DNA of 64,000 bases from Anaerolineae bacterium. GTDB lineage: Bacteria > Chloroflexota > Anaerolineae > Promineifilales > Promineifilaceae. The notes under the pieces are model-generated. The model saw nothing but the letters and a program-made list of their open reading frames with translations, did no database searches and had not been told where the DNA came from. Of this stretch, positions 34,415 to 42,118 are shown piece by piece. The stretch covers positions 1 through 64,000 of the forward strand of contig JADLAX010000072.1 of NCBI GenBank assembly GCA_020848035.1. The letters run 5' to 3'. Numbering within the stretch: the stretch's first letter is position 1; every line of letters starts with the position of its first letter. The position numbers were made by a program, and so were the translations under genes.

Positions 34415-35548
34415 TCAGATTGACAGGGCCGGGGCTTGTATTCGCTCCCGGTAATAATCCAGAAGGTCGGCTTTAGACGCCGGCGCAGCTTGTTTTTCGG
34501 CCTTGTACCGTCGGAATGTTTGCACCTCGGTGATATTTTTGCCGTCAACCAGTGTGCCATTACCATACTGGAGCGGCTGTTGCGCGGCAGGGTACCCATT
34601 TATGGGCTTTGCGGCGACAGCGCCATTGGCTTTGACGACATCCTTGCGCGTGACGGGACGGCCGTTCGCCACACCGGAATGCTGCTTGCCAGTCCCATTC
34701 TGCTGAAGAGATGCACCATTCTCTGGTCTTGGAGATATACCTGACCTGCCGTTATTTTCGTTCGATGTCGCTACCATAAGAAAAGGGGCCGGTTGACCAA
34801 CGGCTTGTTTATAGGCCAACATCCGCAGGACGTCCCAGGCCTGCAAATAAGCCAGGACGGATGCCGCCATACACCGTGCCTCATGCAGTTTGAAGGTGAC
34901 GTTGACCTCCACTTGAGCCGGTCCATTGGGTGTAATCGCGCCCGTGGGGGTGAGCTTACCCGGCCCGGTCTTGAGTTCGATAAACACATTGTCGCCTTTG
35001 ACAGCAATGGACAACACCCGGCTGACCGCACCGTTACCGCTGCCATTCCTTCGGCCTGCGACCTCTGGTCGCCGCTCAGGACGAGTGGGCGATGGTGTGC
35101 CTTTGTATTCTTTGTGGCTGAAGCCCTGTTCGCCACGCAGTAATGCCCAAAAGATGACGCGCGCGTCGGCCAGGTCTATGAAATGTTGGCTAAAGCCATG
35201 CGCATCCATACCCTGACCTTTACGATAGCTTCCGGCAAAGAGTCGAAGCTTGCCGATCGTTAAGGCGTCTTCCACATGGAGAAAACGGGATTGGGTCACA
35301 TGCGAGTGAATGCGGACGCGAGTAGGGGAAGGGGTAGGGGTATTCATGAGATCATCTCCTGGATTTAGCAAATAGCGCAAAAGCTGCGCAGTGAGGGTAT
35401 GCGGTAATTCAATGGGGACTGTGGGCACAATGCCAGCGTTCATTAGCAGGCGTTCGTGCCAGGCAGTGCGGCGCAAACTGGGTGCCATCATGGGTTCATC
35501 ATCAAACTGGGACAGGTATTCGTGCAGGCGTTCTTCTAAAGGATTCAT
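34415..35548 (-). CDS. Hypothetical protein of the backbone cluster
   Basis: 377 residues from ATG 35548, which lies inside the end of the DnaA-N gene and lacks a clear ribosome site. A second in-frame ATG at 35347 (MNTPTPSPTRVRIH) follows AGGAG at good distance, so a 310-residue product is also plausible. The middle (RVLSIAVKGDNVFIELKTGPGKLTPTG...VEVNVTFKLHEARCMAASVLAYLQAWDVLRML) is a compact alpha/beta domain. The C-terminal third is Gly/Asn/Pro-rich and probably disordered, like an SSB-type tail. Possibly a nucleic-acid-binding protein; no family recognised. Confidence 0.6.
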   Translation of the reverse strand: MNPLEERLHEYLSQFDDEPMMAPSLRRTAWHERLLMNAGIVPTVPIELPHTLTAQLLRYLLNPGDDLMNTPTPSPTRVRIHSHVTQSRFLHVEDALTIGKLRLFAGSYRKGQGMDAHGFSQHFIDLADARVIFWALLRGEQGFSHKEYKGTPSPTRPERRPEVAGRRNGSGNGAVSRVLSIAVKGDNVFIELKTGPGKLTPTGAITPNGPAQVEVNVTFKLHEARCMAASVLAYLQAWDVLRMLAYKQAVGQPAPFLMVATSNENNGRSGISPRPENGASLQQNGTGKQHSGVANGRPVTRKDVVKANGAVAAKPINGYPAAQQPLQYGNGTLVDGKNITEVQTFRRYKAEKQAAPASKADLLDYYRERIQAPALSI

Positions 35549-35861
35549 GGCTTATATTTCGCATAGTTCTGGGAATAAAGCAGATAGTAACGGTATCTCC
35601 CACCAATCCTACAAGCGTGCGCTCGATGACAGGGTAGAGTCGATACGTTATCCACTCCCAGGCGTATTCGTTCCGCACCAGGACGACCCAAAAGGCTGGT
35701 GTGCTGGGGGCTGTCAGGATGCAGCTGTCCACCAGCCAGGCATTGAAGGTGGCTTTTGTCATCTGCTGGCGCAGCTCAGCCAGCGTCAGTCGCCACAAGT
35801 CGCCGGGGGCACAACAGGGTGGGGGGAAAGTAGACTGTTGAGGCAGTTTTGGCAGGATCAT
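35502..35861 (-). CDS. Stand-alone DnaA N-terminal-domain protein
   Basis: 119 residues from ATG 35861 (AGAGGA upstream). Matches the DnaA domain I pattern: DLWRLTLAELRQQMTKATFNAWLVDSCILTA, then FWVVLVRNEYAWEWITYRLYPVIERTLVGLVGDTVTICF, corresponding to the W..L..L...l....f..Wl and vp..fa..wi...y...i...l parts. There is no AAA+ or DNA-binding domain. Such isolated domains are seen in mobile elements and may interact with the replicative helicase or chromosomal DnaA. Role in element replication is an inference. Confidence 0.7.
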   Translation of the reverse strand: MILPKLPQQSTFPPPCCAPGDLWRLTLAELRQQMTKATFNAWLVDSCILTAPSTPAFWVVLVRNEYAWEWITYRLYPVIERTLVGLVGDTVTICFIPRTMRNISHESFRRTPARIPVPV

Positions 35862-35885
35862 AGGCCCATCCTCTGGTGACAATTG

Positions 35886-36362
35886 TTATAGTTGCAGGGT
35901 CTGACGCAGGCGGCGTAAAACGGCCGTTTGCCAGTGACGGTGTTGCTCCATTGCTTTCGCCGTTGCTAAAGTTGTTACTGGCTCATCATCGGCAACGGCA
36001 GTCCACGACATCTCGTTATACGGTACAGGCAGCGGCGCTCCGCCGGGCAGCCGCATCAGGTAACAGCCGGGGTACGTTTCGGCCAGCCACACCACCCAAC
36101 CGACCCTGACCAGCGGCACAGGGGCGGGTGGCTCAGTAATCCTGACCTTGAAGACGTCCACCGCCAGCGGCAAGCCAGGGAAAACCTGCTTTTCTTCCGC
36201 CGTCAGGCAGCGCAGCCCATAACGGGCGATCATCTCTTCGTCAGACCAGGGATACGGTGATGGGAACAAAGTCTGTGCCTCCTTCGCTGGCGATTGTAAT
36301 TGTGTTATGAGGGGAGGAACTGCCCGGGCACGGTCGTGGTTGAGCCCTTCACGGCGTCGCAT
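35886..36362 (-). CDS. Hypothetical protein
   Basis: 158 residues. Begins near the end of the upstream small gene (14-base overlap). Contains YPWSDEEMIARYGLRCLTAEEKQVFPGLPLAVDVFKVR and WVVWLAETYPGCYLMRLPGGAPLPVPYNEMSW. The PW-(x)3-E...RYGL...L segment resembles the neighbour at 36349-36570 (FPWTIEEANAAEWLLVRRYGLHGLS). No family recognised. Member of the minus-strand cluster starting with the methyltransferase-helicase. Confidence 0.55.
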   Translation of the reverse strand: MRRREGLNHDRARAVPPLITQLQSPAKEAQTLFPSPYPWSDEEMIARYGLRCLTAEEKQVFPGLPLAVDVFKVRITEPPAPVPLVRVGWVVWLAETYPGCYLMRLPGGAPLPVPYNEMSWTAVADDEPVTTLATAKAMEQHRHWQTAVLRRLRQTLQL

Positions 36363-36570
36363 CCGGCTTCTTTAACACTTTCATAAACGCGGCAGCAGAT
36401 TCAACCGCTTCTTGCTCGACGATTTCTAGCGTTGCTTTACGGATGGCCGTCGACAGGCGGTTGTGGCTAAGACCATGTAGTCCATACCGGCGCACCAACA
36501 ACCATTCAGCTGCGTTCGCTTCCTCGATCGTCCACGGAAACTCGATTTCAAACCGGACTTTGTAGCTCAT
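36349..36570 (-). CDS. Small hypothetical protein
   Basis: 73 residues from ATG 36570, preceded by TAGGAGGAAAACTG, a strong ribosome site. Helical, mixed charge: FEIEFPWTIEEANAAEWLLVRRYGLHGLSHNRLSTAIRKATLEIVEQE. Fifteen bases after the methyltransferase-helicase gene and probably co-transcribed. Confidence 0.6.
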   Translation of the reverse strand: MSYKVRFEIEFPWTIEEANAAEWLLVRRYGLHGLSHNRLSTAIRKATLEIVEQEAVESAAAFMKVLKKPDATP

Positions 36571-36584
36571 CAGTTTTCCTCCTA

Positions 36585-39500
36585 TCATACACCCAACTGC
36601 TCGATAAGCAGGCGAGGCCGCGGCACTGGTGGCAGGCCTTTGCCAGGTGGCGTCACTTCTTCCCATTGGTGCGAGACGCCGTTATTGCTACACTTCTTAT
36701 TGTCACTCTGGCGGGCAGCGAGCGCCGCACCGCTTGGTTTCGCCTGGTTACATGAGAACAGGGAGGGCTGATGCGTGTGCCCGTTTCCGGGACGTCTATC
36801 TGCACCATTTCCGACCAGGATCGGTACCAGCTCCTTCGACGGAGCCTGTGCTGAGCTCGTCGAAGTACACAGAACAGGCTGTTGTCCAATCGTTTCCAGA
36901 GTCGGTAGTGGCTCCTCATCTTCGTCGTCATCCAAAATGCTGTACTCGCCGATAATCGTATTCGCCTGGCGCAGGCTGGCATTGGCTTCGGCAAACGCCT
37001 GCTGCAAACTGTGGGCCTCAATCTGCACATCGCCGGTGATGATTTTGGCCAGCGTGGCCACCAGGTCGCCGGAGGTGAGGTCATCCAGCTCCGCCAGACT
37101 GTCATCGCCAACGGTGTCGCCGTTAACACGCAAAGCCGCAGCCACTTTGGCGGCCACCAGGCGCAGGGCGTCTTCCTGAATGGTCTCTTTGTACGCAAAA
37201 AAGTAGACCTTCACCGGCTCCGTCTGGCCAATGCGCCAGGAGCGGCGGCTGGCCTGGAGGACCGTGTAAACACTGTAGTCGATGGCCATCCAGACGATGG
37301 TGGGGAAATCGAGCAGGTCAATGCCTGTTTCGACCTTGCGTGGGTGGGTGATAATCACGTCCACACCCGCCTGCACCTGCTTTTCCACCCATTCTTCCCG
37401 TTTGTTGGGCGCGGCGCGCAGGATGGCGGCCTTGAGTCCGGCCGCTTCCAGCATTGTTTTCCACTCCGGCTGGATGTCCAGCGTATCCGTCTGCTGGCAC
37501 AACAGCAGAACGCGCCGCCCCTTGGCTTTTTCCTGCAAGCAAAGCTCGATGATTTCTTCCTCTTTAGGACCGACAAAATCCTCCGGCAGGGCAGGTACGG
37601 AGGCCACTACGTCGCCGGTGCGAGGGCAGGCCACTACCTTGGCCCGGCGCGGCGAATCTGGCCAGAAGAGCAGGGCGTAGAGATACCCGGCCAGCAGCGA
37701 CTTGTCGCCGCGGATGAGCCGCTCTTTCAGTTCTTCCTTGAGCTGTTCTTTCAGCGATTCATAACGCAGCGCCTGTTCCGGGGCCATGGGTACGGACACC
37801 GGAATCTCGGTGTATTCGGGCAGTGGAAAGCCCATGTCGCCCAGGGAAAGAAAGACCGACCGGTTGAGCAGCCAGGGCAGCATCGCCGGGCTGCCGCCGG
37901 GCAGTTCCTTGAAGCGCACGTTGGAGCGGCTGTTGGCCGTTTGGCGGCCGTCTTCGTCCAGGGTGATGGTTTCAATCCGCTGTAGAATGCCGTAAGCTGA
38001 AACCCAATCCCGGCTGCGCAGGCGGCGCAGGCCGGTGGCGTCTGGGTCCACGTATGAGTGACCCATTTCTGGTGCCAGGCGGAAGAGGAGGTAAAAGAGG
38101 CTGGACGCTTTGCCGCCGTAGATGGTGCCGGTGAGGGCGACCACTTTTTCGGCTGCCTGGGCCAGGTGGTGCATGGCGTACCCCTGGTCGCTGTCGAACC
38201 CTTTGTATTGGTGCACCTCGTCCACAAGCACCAAGTCCAGCTTCCCTTTGCCCCGCTTTTTGATGTAGCCAGCCAGCGGGACCTTGCCGTAACCGAAGGT
38301 ATCCTTAACAGCACTGCCGTGCCAGCGCTCTAGCTCCTGCAAAGGCACCGGCTGCCCTTGGTCCGTGTAGCTGCGGATGAGGCGCTCGCGCTGGGCATGC
38401 AGTTTGAAGCTGCCGCGCCCCTGGGATTCAGATCGGCGGCGGGTGAACTGGTACAGCGGGGAACGGCATGTTTCGCTGCTGCACACGCGGGTGGCGGTTT
38501 TGAGTTCGCTGACGGCGAGCGGCCGTCCGATGAGAAACTGGATCTCGCCGCAAACGGGGCAGCGAATGCCGCGCTGTTGGCGGGTGAGGATCTGGCGTTC
38601 GCTCAACTGTCTGGTGGACAACGGCCGTTCCTCGACTGGCAAGTCCAGCAGTTTACGGGCAGATAGCACATTGCCCCACGGCCGTTCGATATCGGTATAT
38701 CCCTGGCTGCCATAGCTGTGGCTGGCCGGGCCTGCGTAGTCGTAGGCATGTTCCCAGCCGGAAGCGCTGCGGGCGGTGGTCTGCTTGAGGACGCCAACCA
38801 GTGGCGCATCATCGGGTTGAGCGCCGAAGAATTGATCGACGTCACTGATCGTTTGCAGATGCATCGTGCGCACGCCGGGCCAGACGGCCTTGAACTCCCG
38901 CTGCCATTTGTCTACCAGGTGGGGCGGGCAGAGGACGATGGTGCGTCGGGCATTGCGCCCGGCGGCGATAGCTGCAGAGAGCGTGGTCTTTCCGGTGCCC
39001 ATTTCGCCAACGCAGATAGCTTCTGAATAGGTTTCCAGGCGGGTCAGGATGGCGGCCGCTGCATGTTTTTGGGCAGGCAGCAGACCGGATTTCCCGTTCA
39101 TCCCAGGGATTTTCCGCTGCTTGCTCAAGCTGTTGAGCAAACGTCCGTAGCCATTCAAATCAAACTGGTACACTGGCGGGTAATCCTGGGCCACGATACC
39201 GGTCAGGTGGATGATCCACTTCTGCAGGAACTGTTCCAGGTCTCCCCCTTTGTAGCTGGCAACCTGGCCGTTGGCATCCACGGTGGTGATGTCGGTGACG
39301 ACGCTTTCCGTTTCCAGGTGGGTGATGCGGGTACGGCCGTCCGGCAGCGGCTCTTCATATTCCTCGGCGCGAGTTACTTTGTAGTTGCGGCCCTTGATCA
39401 GCAAGCGTTCTTCGCCGTTTGTCAGCACCTGGTTATTGAGGTGGCCGGCGGCGATGACGCTGTTCATGTGCCCAATTTTGAGGGGGGTGAGCGGCCGTAA

Positions 39501-40325
39501 CGGGACGTTGGCACCGTTCGGGTCCAGATGCTCCCGCCAGGCAGCTTTTGTGCTGGCGCCCAGATGCCGGGCCTCGGCCAGAGCGTCAGCCGGATCGACA
39601 AATTGGGAGCGGAATTTGAATGCGCCTTGTTTAACAATCAACGGGGGCAGCGTGTAGGTGGGTTCGGAAACGGCCGTTAAGGGCAATAACATCTCTTTGC
39701 CGACCGCCAACTGCGCTACCTTTTCCACCATCTCACCGTCGGGTGTGACGGCTTTCGGCCGGTGAATGCCAAAGAGGACAATCTGGCGGAATTGGTCGTA
39801 GGTATCGTCGGGAAAGCGATGTACCTGCACCCGGTCGTACCAGGAGAGTATGTAGCGAGTGGCTTTGCGGAAGCGGAGCATATGCTGCGGCACAACCCAG
39901 ACCAGCAAGCCGCCCGGCTGCAGCCAGGGGCGGGTGTGAACAAGCCATTGATATTCAAGACGGCCGTCTTCATCATCATGGTCATAGGGCGGATTAACAT
40001 ACAGCATGTTGTAACCACCACGAGAAGTAATCAGGTTAAGGTAACTGTCGTGGAGAATACGGGTAGAAAAGGCATCCTCGCCGTTTTGTGCGACAAGCTG
40101 ATTAACTGCCTCACGAGCCGCTTGCGCCCGGCCTTCATGCAATTCTACGCCAAAGGGATCCAGGTTTAGCTTTTCAGCCAGGGTCACCAAGGCAGTGCCT
40201 TTGCCAGCGCAGGGATCCAGAACACGACCGCCATGAGGCGCGGTGATATGTCTGATGATCAGTTCAGTAACAGCCAGGGGTAATGGGAAATAGCCGACTT
40301 TCTCGGCGTTGATTAATCGGCTCAT
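36585..40325 (-). CDS. Fused N6-adenine-type methyltransferase and SNF2-family helicase
   Basis: 1246 residues. Residues 1-200 form a Rossmann methyltransferase: RVLDPCAGKGTAL (34-46) for SAM and YVNPPYD (109-115), the N6-adenine catalytic NPPY, as in DUF6094-type proteins of mobile elements. From about 410: SGLLPAQKHAAAAIL, Walker A GEMGTGKTT (440-448), an inserted Cys4 zinc module (RCPVCGEIQF...RVCSSETCRS, about 575-620), LVDEVHQYKG near 700, and helicase motifs V-VI TIVWMAIDYSVYTVLQASRRSWRIGQTEPVKVYFF near 1020-1040, as in SNF2 enzymes. The last 120 residues are variable. May modify and remodel DNA during transfer or counter host restriction. No separate specificity subunit or nuclease nearby. 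Confidence 0.85.
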   Translation of the reverse strand: MSRLINAEKVGYFPLPLAVTELIIRHITAPHGGRVLDPCAGKGTALVTLAEKLNLDPFGVELHEGRAQAAREAVNQLVAQNGEDAFSTRILHDSYLNLITSRGGYNMLYVNPPYDHDDEDGRLEYQWLVHTRPWLQPGGLLVWVVPQHMLRFRKATRYILSWYDRVQVHRFPDDTYDQFRQIVLFGIHRPKAVTPDGEMVEKVAQLAVGKEMLLPLTAVSEPTYTLPPLIVKQGAFKFRSQFVDPADALAEARHLGASTKAAWREHLDPNGANVPLRPLTPLKIGHMNSVIAAGHLNNQVLTNGEERLLIKGRNYKVTRAEEYEEPLPDGRTRITHLETESVVTDITTVDANGQVASYKGGDLEQFLQKWIIHLTGIVAQDYPPVYQFDLNGYGRLLNSLSKQRKIPGMNGKSGLLPAQKHAAAAILTRLETYSEAICVGEMGTGKTTLSAAIAAGRNARRTIVLCPPHLVDKWQREFKAVWPGVRTMHLQTISDVDQFFGAQPDDAPLVGVLKQTTARSASGWEHAYDYAGPASHSYGSQGYTDIERPWGNVLSARKLLDLPVEERPLSTRQLSERQILTRQQRGIRCPVCGEIQFLIGRPLAVSELKTATRVCSSETCRSPLYQFTRRRSESQGRGSFKLHAQRERLIRSYTDQGQPVPLQELERWHGSAVKDTFGYGKVPLAGYIKKRGKGKLDLVLVDEVHQYKGFDSDQGYAMHHLAQAAEKVVALTGTIYGGKASSLFYLLFRLAPEMGHSYVDPDATGLRRLRSRDWVSAYGILQRIETITLDEDGRQTANSRSNVRFKELPGGSPAMLPWLLNRSVFLSLGDMGFPLPEYTEIPVSVPMAPEQALRYESLKEQLKEELKERLIRGDKSLLAGYLYALLFWPDSPRRAKVVACPRTGDVVASVPALPEDFVGPKEEEIIELCLQEKAKGRRVLLLCQQTDTLDIQPEWKTMLEAAGLKAAILRAAPNKREEWVEKQVQAGVDVIITHPRKVETGIDLLDFPTIVWMAIDYSVYTVLQASRRSWRIGQTEPVKVYFFAYKETIQEDALRLVAAKVAAALRVNGDTVGDDSLAELDDLTSGDLVATLAKIITGDVQIEAHSLQQAFAEANASLRQANTIIGEYSILDDDEDEEPLPTLETIGQQPVLCTSTSSAQAPSKELVPILVGNGADRRPGNGHTHQPSLFSCNQAKPSGAALAARQSDNKKCSNNGVSHQWEEVTPPGKGLPPVPRPRLLIEQLGV
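36834..36865. repeat. Interspersed inverted repeat inside the helicase 3' end
   Basis: CTTCGACG (36834-36841) and CGTCGAAG (36858-36865) flank a 16-base loop containing GCCTGTGCTGAGCT. It resembles the widespread CTTCGACAAGCTCAG-type dispersed repeats usually found between genes, here within the low-complexity C-terminal coding region (encoding CTSTSSAQAPSKEL). Confidence 0.5.
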
Positions 40326-40360
40326 GGGGCGTCTCCAAAAAGGAATTTTTTGTTTCTCGC

Positions 40361-40381
40361 CCCATACAGCGCGTTAGCGCC
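40361..40381 (-). promoter_or_regulatory. 21-bp leader repeat, copy 2 (methyltransferase-helicase)
   Basis: Plus-strand CCCAT, ACA, then GCGC-GTTA-GCGCC, 35 bases before the ATG. Downstream on the minus strand ATGGGGCG can pair perfectly with CGCCCCAT, which includes the start codon and lies next to the ribosome site. Confidence 0.6.
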
Positions 40382-40394
40382 TGAAAGAGACAAC

Positions 40395-40420
40395 TAAAAA
40401 GGCGTGGTCCCGGCCACGCC
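40395..40420 (-). terminator. Terminator between retroelement remnant and helicase gene
   Basis: Minus strand GGCGTGG-CCGGGA-CCACGCC followed by five T. It ends transcripts from the reverse transcriptase remnant side. Confidence 0.75.
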
Positions 40421-40528
40421 TCAGATCGGATTACATAACAGATACATCGGCACAAAAAAGTTCCGCCCTGAGCGTCACGCAGTTGTCTGCACTACTAAAC
40501 ATGACAAGGACAATTTTTCGGGGGAAGA

Positions 40529-40648
40529 TCAGGCGTAACTGGTGTGGGGGAAGTGGGCTTCCCAGATAGGTTCGATGATGTTGCACAAGGCATGATGAAC
40601 AGCCCTGTCGTGGATGCGGCGGCGTGGATCATGCGCCGTTTTGATTCG
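40529..40648 (-). pseudogene. Reverse transcriptase remnant, part 2 (DGR-type)
   Basis: Encodes RIKTAHDPRRRIHDRAVHHALCNIIEPIWEAHFPHTSYA and then a stop at 40529. IHDRAVHHALCNIIEPIWE...SYA is the conserved region before RT motif 3 in diversity-generating-retroelement and group II-like reverse transcriptases (..FRDRVVHHALCNVIEPIFE..FI.DSYA). Catalytic YxDD region absent. Its N-terminal continuation lies on the other side of the IS630 copy at 41790-41950. Confidence 0.75.
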
Positions 40649-40649
40649 T

Positions 40650-41797
40650 AAACTTATAGATAAGCCAGATAAAAGATGTACAATGCTGTTATGGCAGAGA
40701 GAAAATTCCAACTAACATCAGAACAAGTAACCGAATTAAAAACAGCATACATACAAAGCAATGATGCCAATTTCAGTAAAAAGGTGTTGGCGATCCGGAT
40801 GTATGGCACCGGGCATCCCGTCAACACTATTCTTGACCTCGTCGGCTGCAATCGGGTCTTGCTCCTGAAATGGTGCCGCCAATACAAAGAGGTCGGTCTC
40901 GAGCGATTAGTCGATCAACGAAATGGCGGAAACCACCATAAGTTGACACCGACCCAGAAAGCAGACCTGCGAGAACGGCTTCATCGTTACACGCCACGTC
41001 AGGTGTTGGGTGAAGCCACGGCGACCGCTGCCGGTGAGCATTGGACAACTGCTGACCTGAAACAGGTTATTTCTCAGTGGTACCAGGTCACCTATCGCAG
41101 TGCCACCTCTTACACGACACGGATGGCAGAAAGCGGAATGAGCTATCAGCGCACTGAAGCGGTCTTCAAGAATCGGTCAGAGGCGAAAGTAGCTGATTTC
41201 GAAGAAGCGTTTGAAAAAAACTGATCGATATTCAGCAGGACGCACCAGATACGGTTATCCTCGCCGAAGATGAAGTCAGTTTGTATCTACAAGCAACGAC
41301 AATGCGGGTCTGGGCTCCTGTGGGGCAGACACCGATCGTGCGCATTCACACGGGTCGAGAGAAAACCAACTTCTATGGCAGCCTGAATGTGCACACGGGA
41401 GCAGAAATCGTCATGGAAGCTGAGAAAATGAATTCAGCGACGACGGCGACCTATCTGGAAAAGGTCGCGGATGCGATTCCTGACAAACCAATCCTCTTGC
41501 TGTGGGGCAGAGCACCCTGGCATCGTGGCGCGGCCGTGCAAGATTTTCTGGCTGCCAATCCACGCTTTGAAATCTTTTGGTTTCCGCAGGGAGTGCCTGA
41601 CTTGAATCCTCAGGAGCACGTGTGGAAGCAGACCCGAGAACATGTCAGTCACAATCACGCACAGACGCAATTACGAGACCTGGCTGAGGTGTTCGAAGGC
41701 CATTTGAATCATTCGGTTTTTAAGAGTGCGTTTTTGGAGCGGTATGGCTATCCAGCCATTTGCTCAGTTTTTAATTGAGTTATCTATTAGAAGTTGG
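40650..41797 (+). mobile_element. IS630-family insertion sequence, about 1.15 kb
   Basis: Short inverted ends ATAGATAA: CTTATAGATAA at 40653-40663 and TTATCTATTAG at 41780-41790, 10 of 11 matching. The exact edges and TA target are not fully resolved. It carries one transposase gene with a -1 frameshift. It splits a reverse transcriptase pseudogene lying on the opposite strand. Confidence 0.8.
40676..41778 (+). pseudogene. IS630-family transposase, frameshifted and with a catalytic Asp changed
   Basis: First frame 40676-41224: helix-turn-helix part (QVTELKTAYIQSNDANFSKKVLAIRMYGTG, GLERLVDQRNGGNHHKLTPTQKADL). A -1 slip on the run of seven A at 41214-41220 joins it to the second frame ending at 41778, which carries ILAEDEVSLYLQA (first Asp), ILLLWGRAPWHRG and DLNPQEHVWKQTREHVSHN (Glu). 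Such slips are normal for IS630. The second Asp, expected in WDRAPWH or DNAPWH, reads Gly (GGC instead of GAC at about 41503), so this copy should be inactive. Confidence 0.82.
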
Positions 41798-41950
41798 TAT
41801 ACACGCCGGGCTGGTAGGTTTGCTGACTGAGTTCTGCCTATAGCTGCCACAGGTTGCGTTCAAGGTCAAATTCAAAACTGGCGACAGCCACACGACTGCG
41901 CTTACCCCGACGAACAAACATCTGCGCTCAGTACAGATTGGTTAAGGTAT
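41790..41950 (-). pseudogene. Reverse transcriptase remnant, part 1 (DGR-type N-terminus)
   Basis: Minus-strand translation gives TNLY-stop-AQMFVRRGKRSRVAVASFEFDLERNLWQL-stop-AELSQQTYQPGVYTNF. This matches the N-terminal region of diversity-generating-retroelement reverse transcriptases (ENL..AY.K...GKR......F...L..NL..LQAEL....Y..GPY..F). Two in-frame stops (TGA where Trp or another residue would sit, TAG where Gln is expected) and the IS630 insertion make it dead. It lies downstream of, and on the same strand as, the variable-protein gene. Confidence 0.75.
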
Positions 41951-42118
41951 TTTATGGATAGCGGTTTTTATACATTTTCATTTAAATCTCATTCATGCCA
42001 CGTCCTTCCACAAAAATTTCAAAGACGCACTTCGCGTGAGAATGCTACGAGTAAGCCCCTCCCACAGCATCTCCCACAGAGGAAAATCAGTAAAAACAGA
42101 AAACAGCAGTCCAAGACT
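41951..42118. other. Region between RT remnant and variable protein
   Basis: No gene. In an intact retroelement the IMH, an accessory avd gene and the template repeat could lie here. No copy resembling the 3' end of the 42119 gene was found by eye. GTGCGTCTTTGAAATTTTTG lies on the minus strand near 42005-42025. Confidence 0.35.

Noticed and set aside
34321..34599. 92-codon minus-strand frame overlapping the 34415 gene
   Set aside because: Out-of-frame overlap with a longer coherent gene and no ribosome site.
37011..37985. 324-codon plus-strand frame
   Set aside because: Antisense to the helicase domain of the 36585-40325 gene; Gly/Gln/His-rich shadow.
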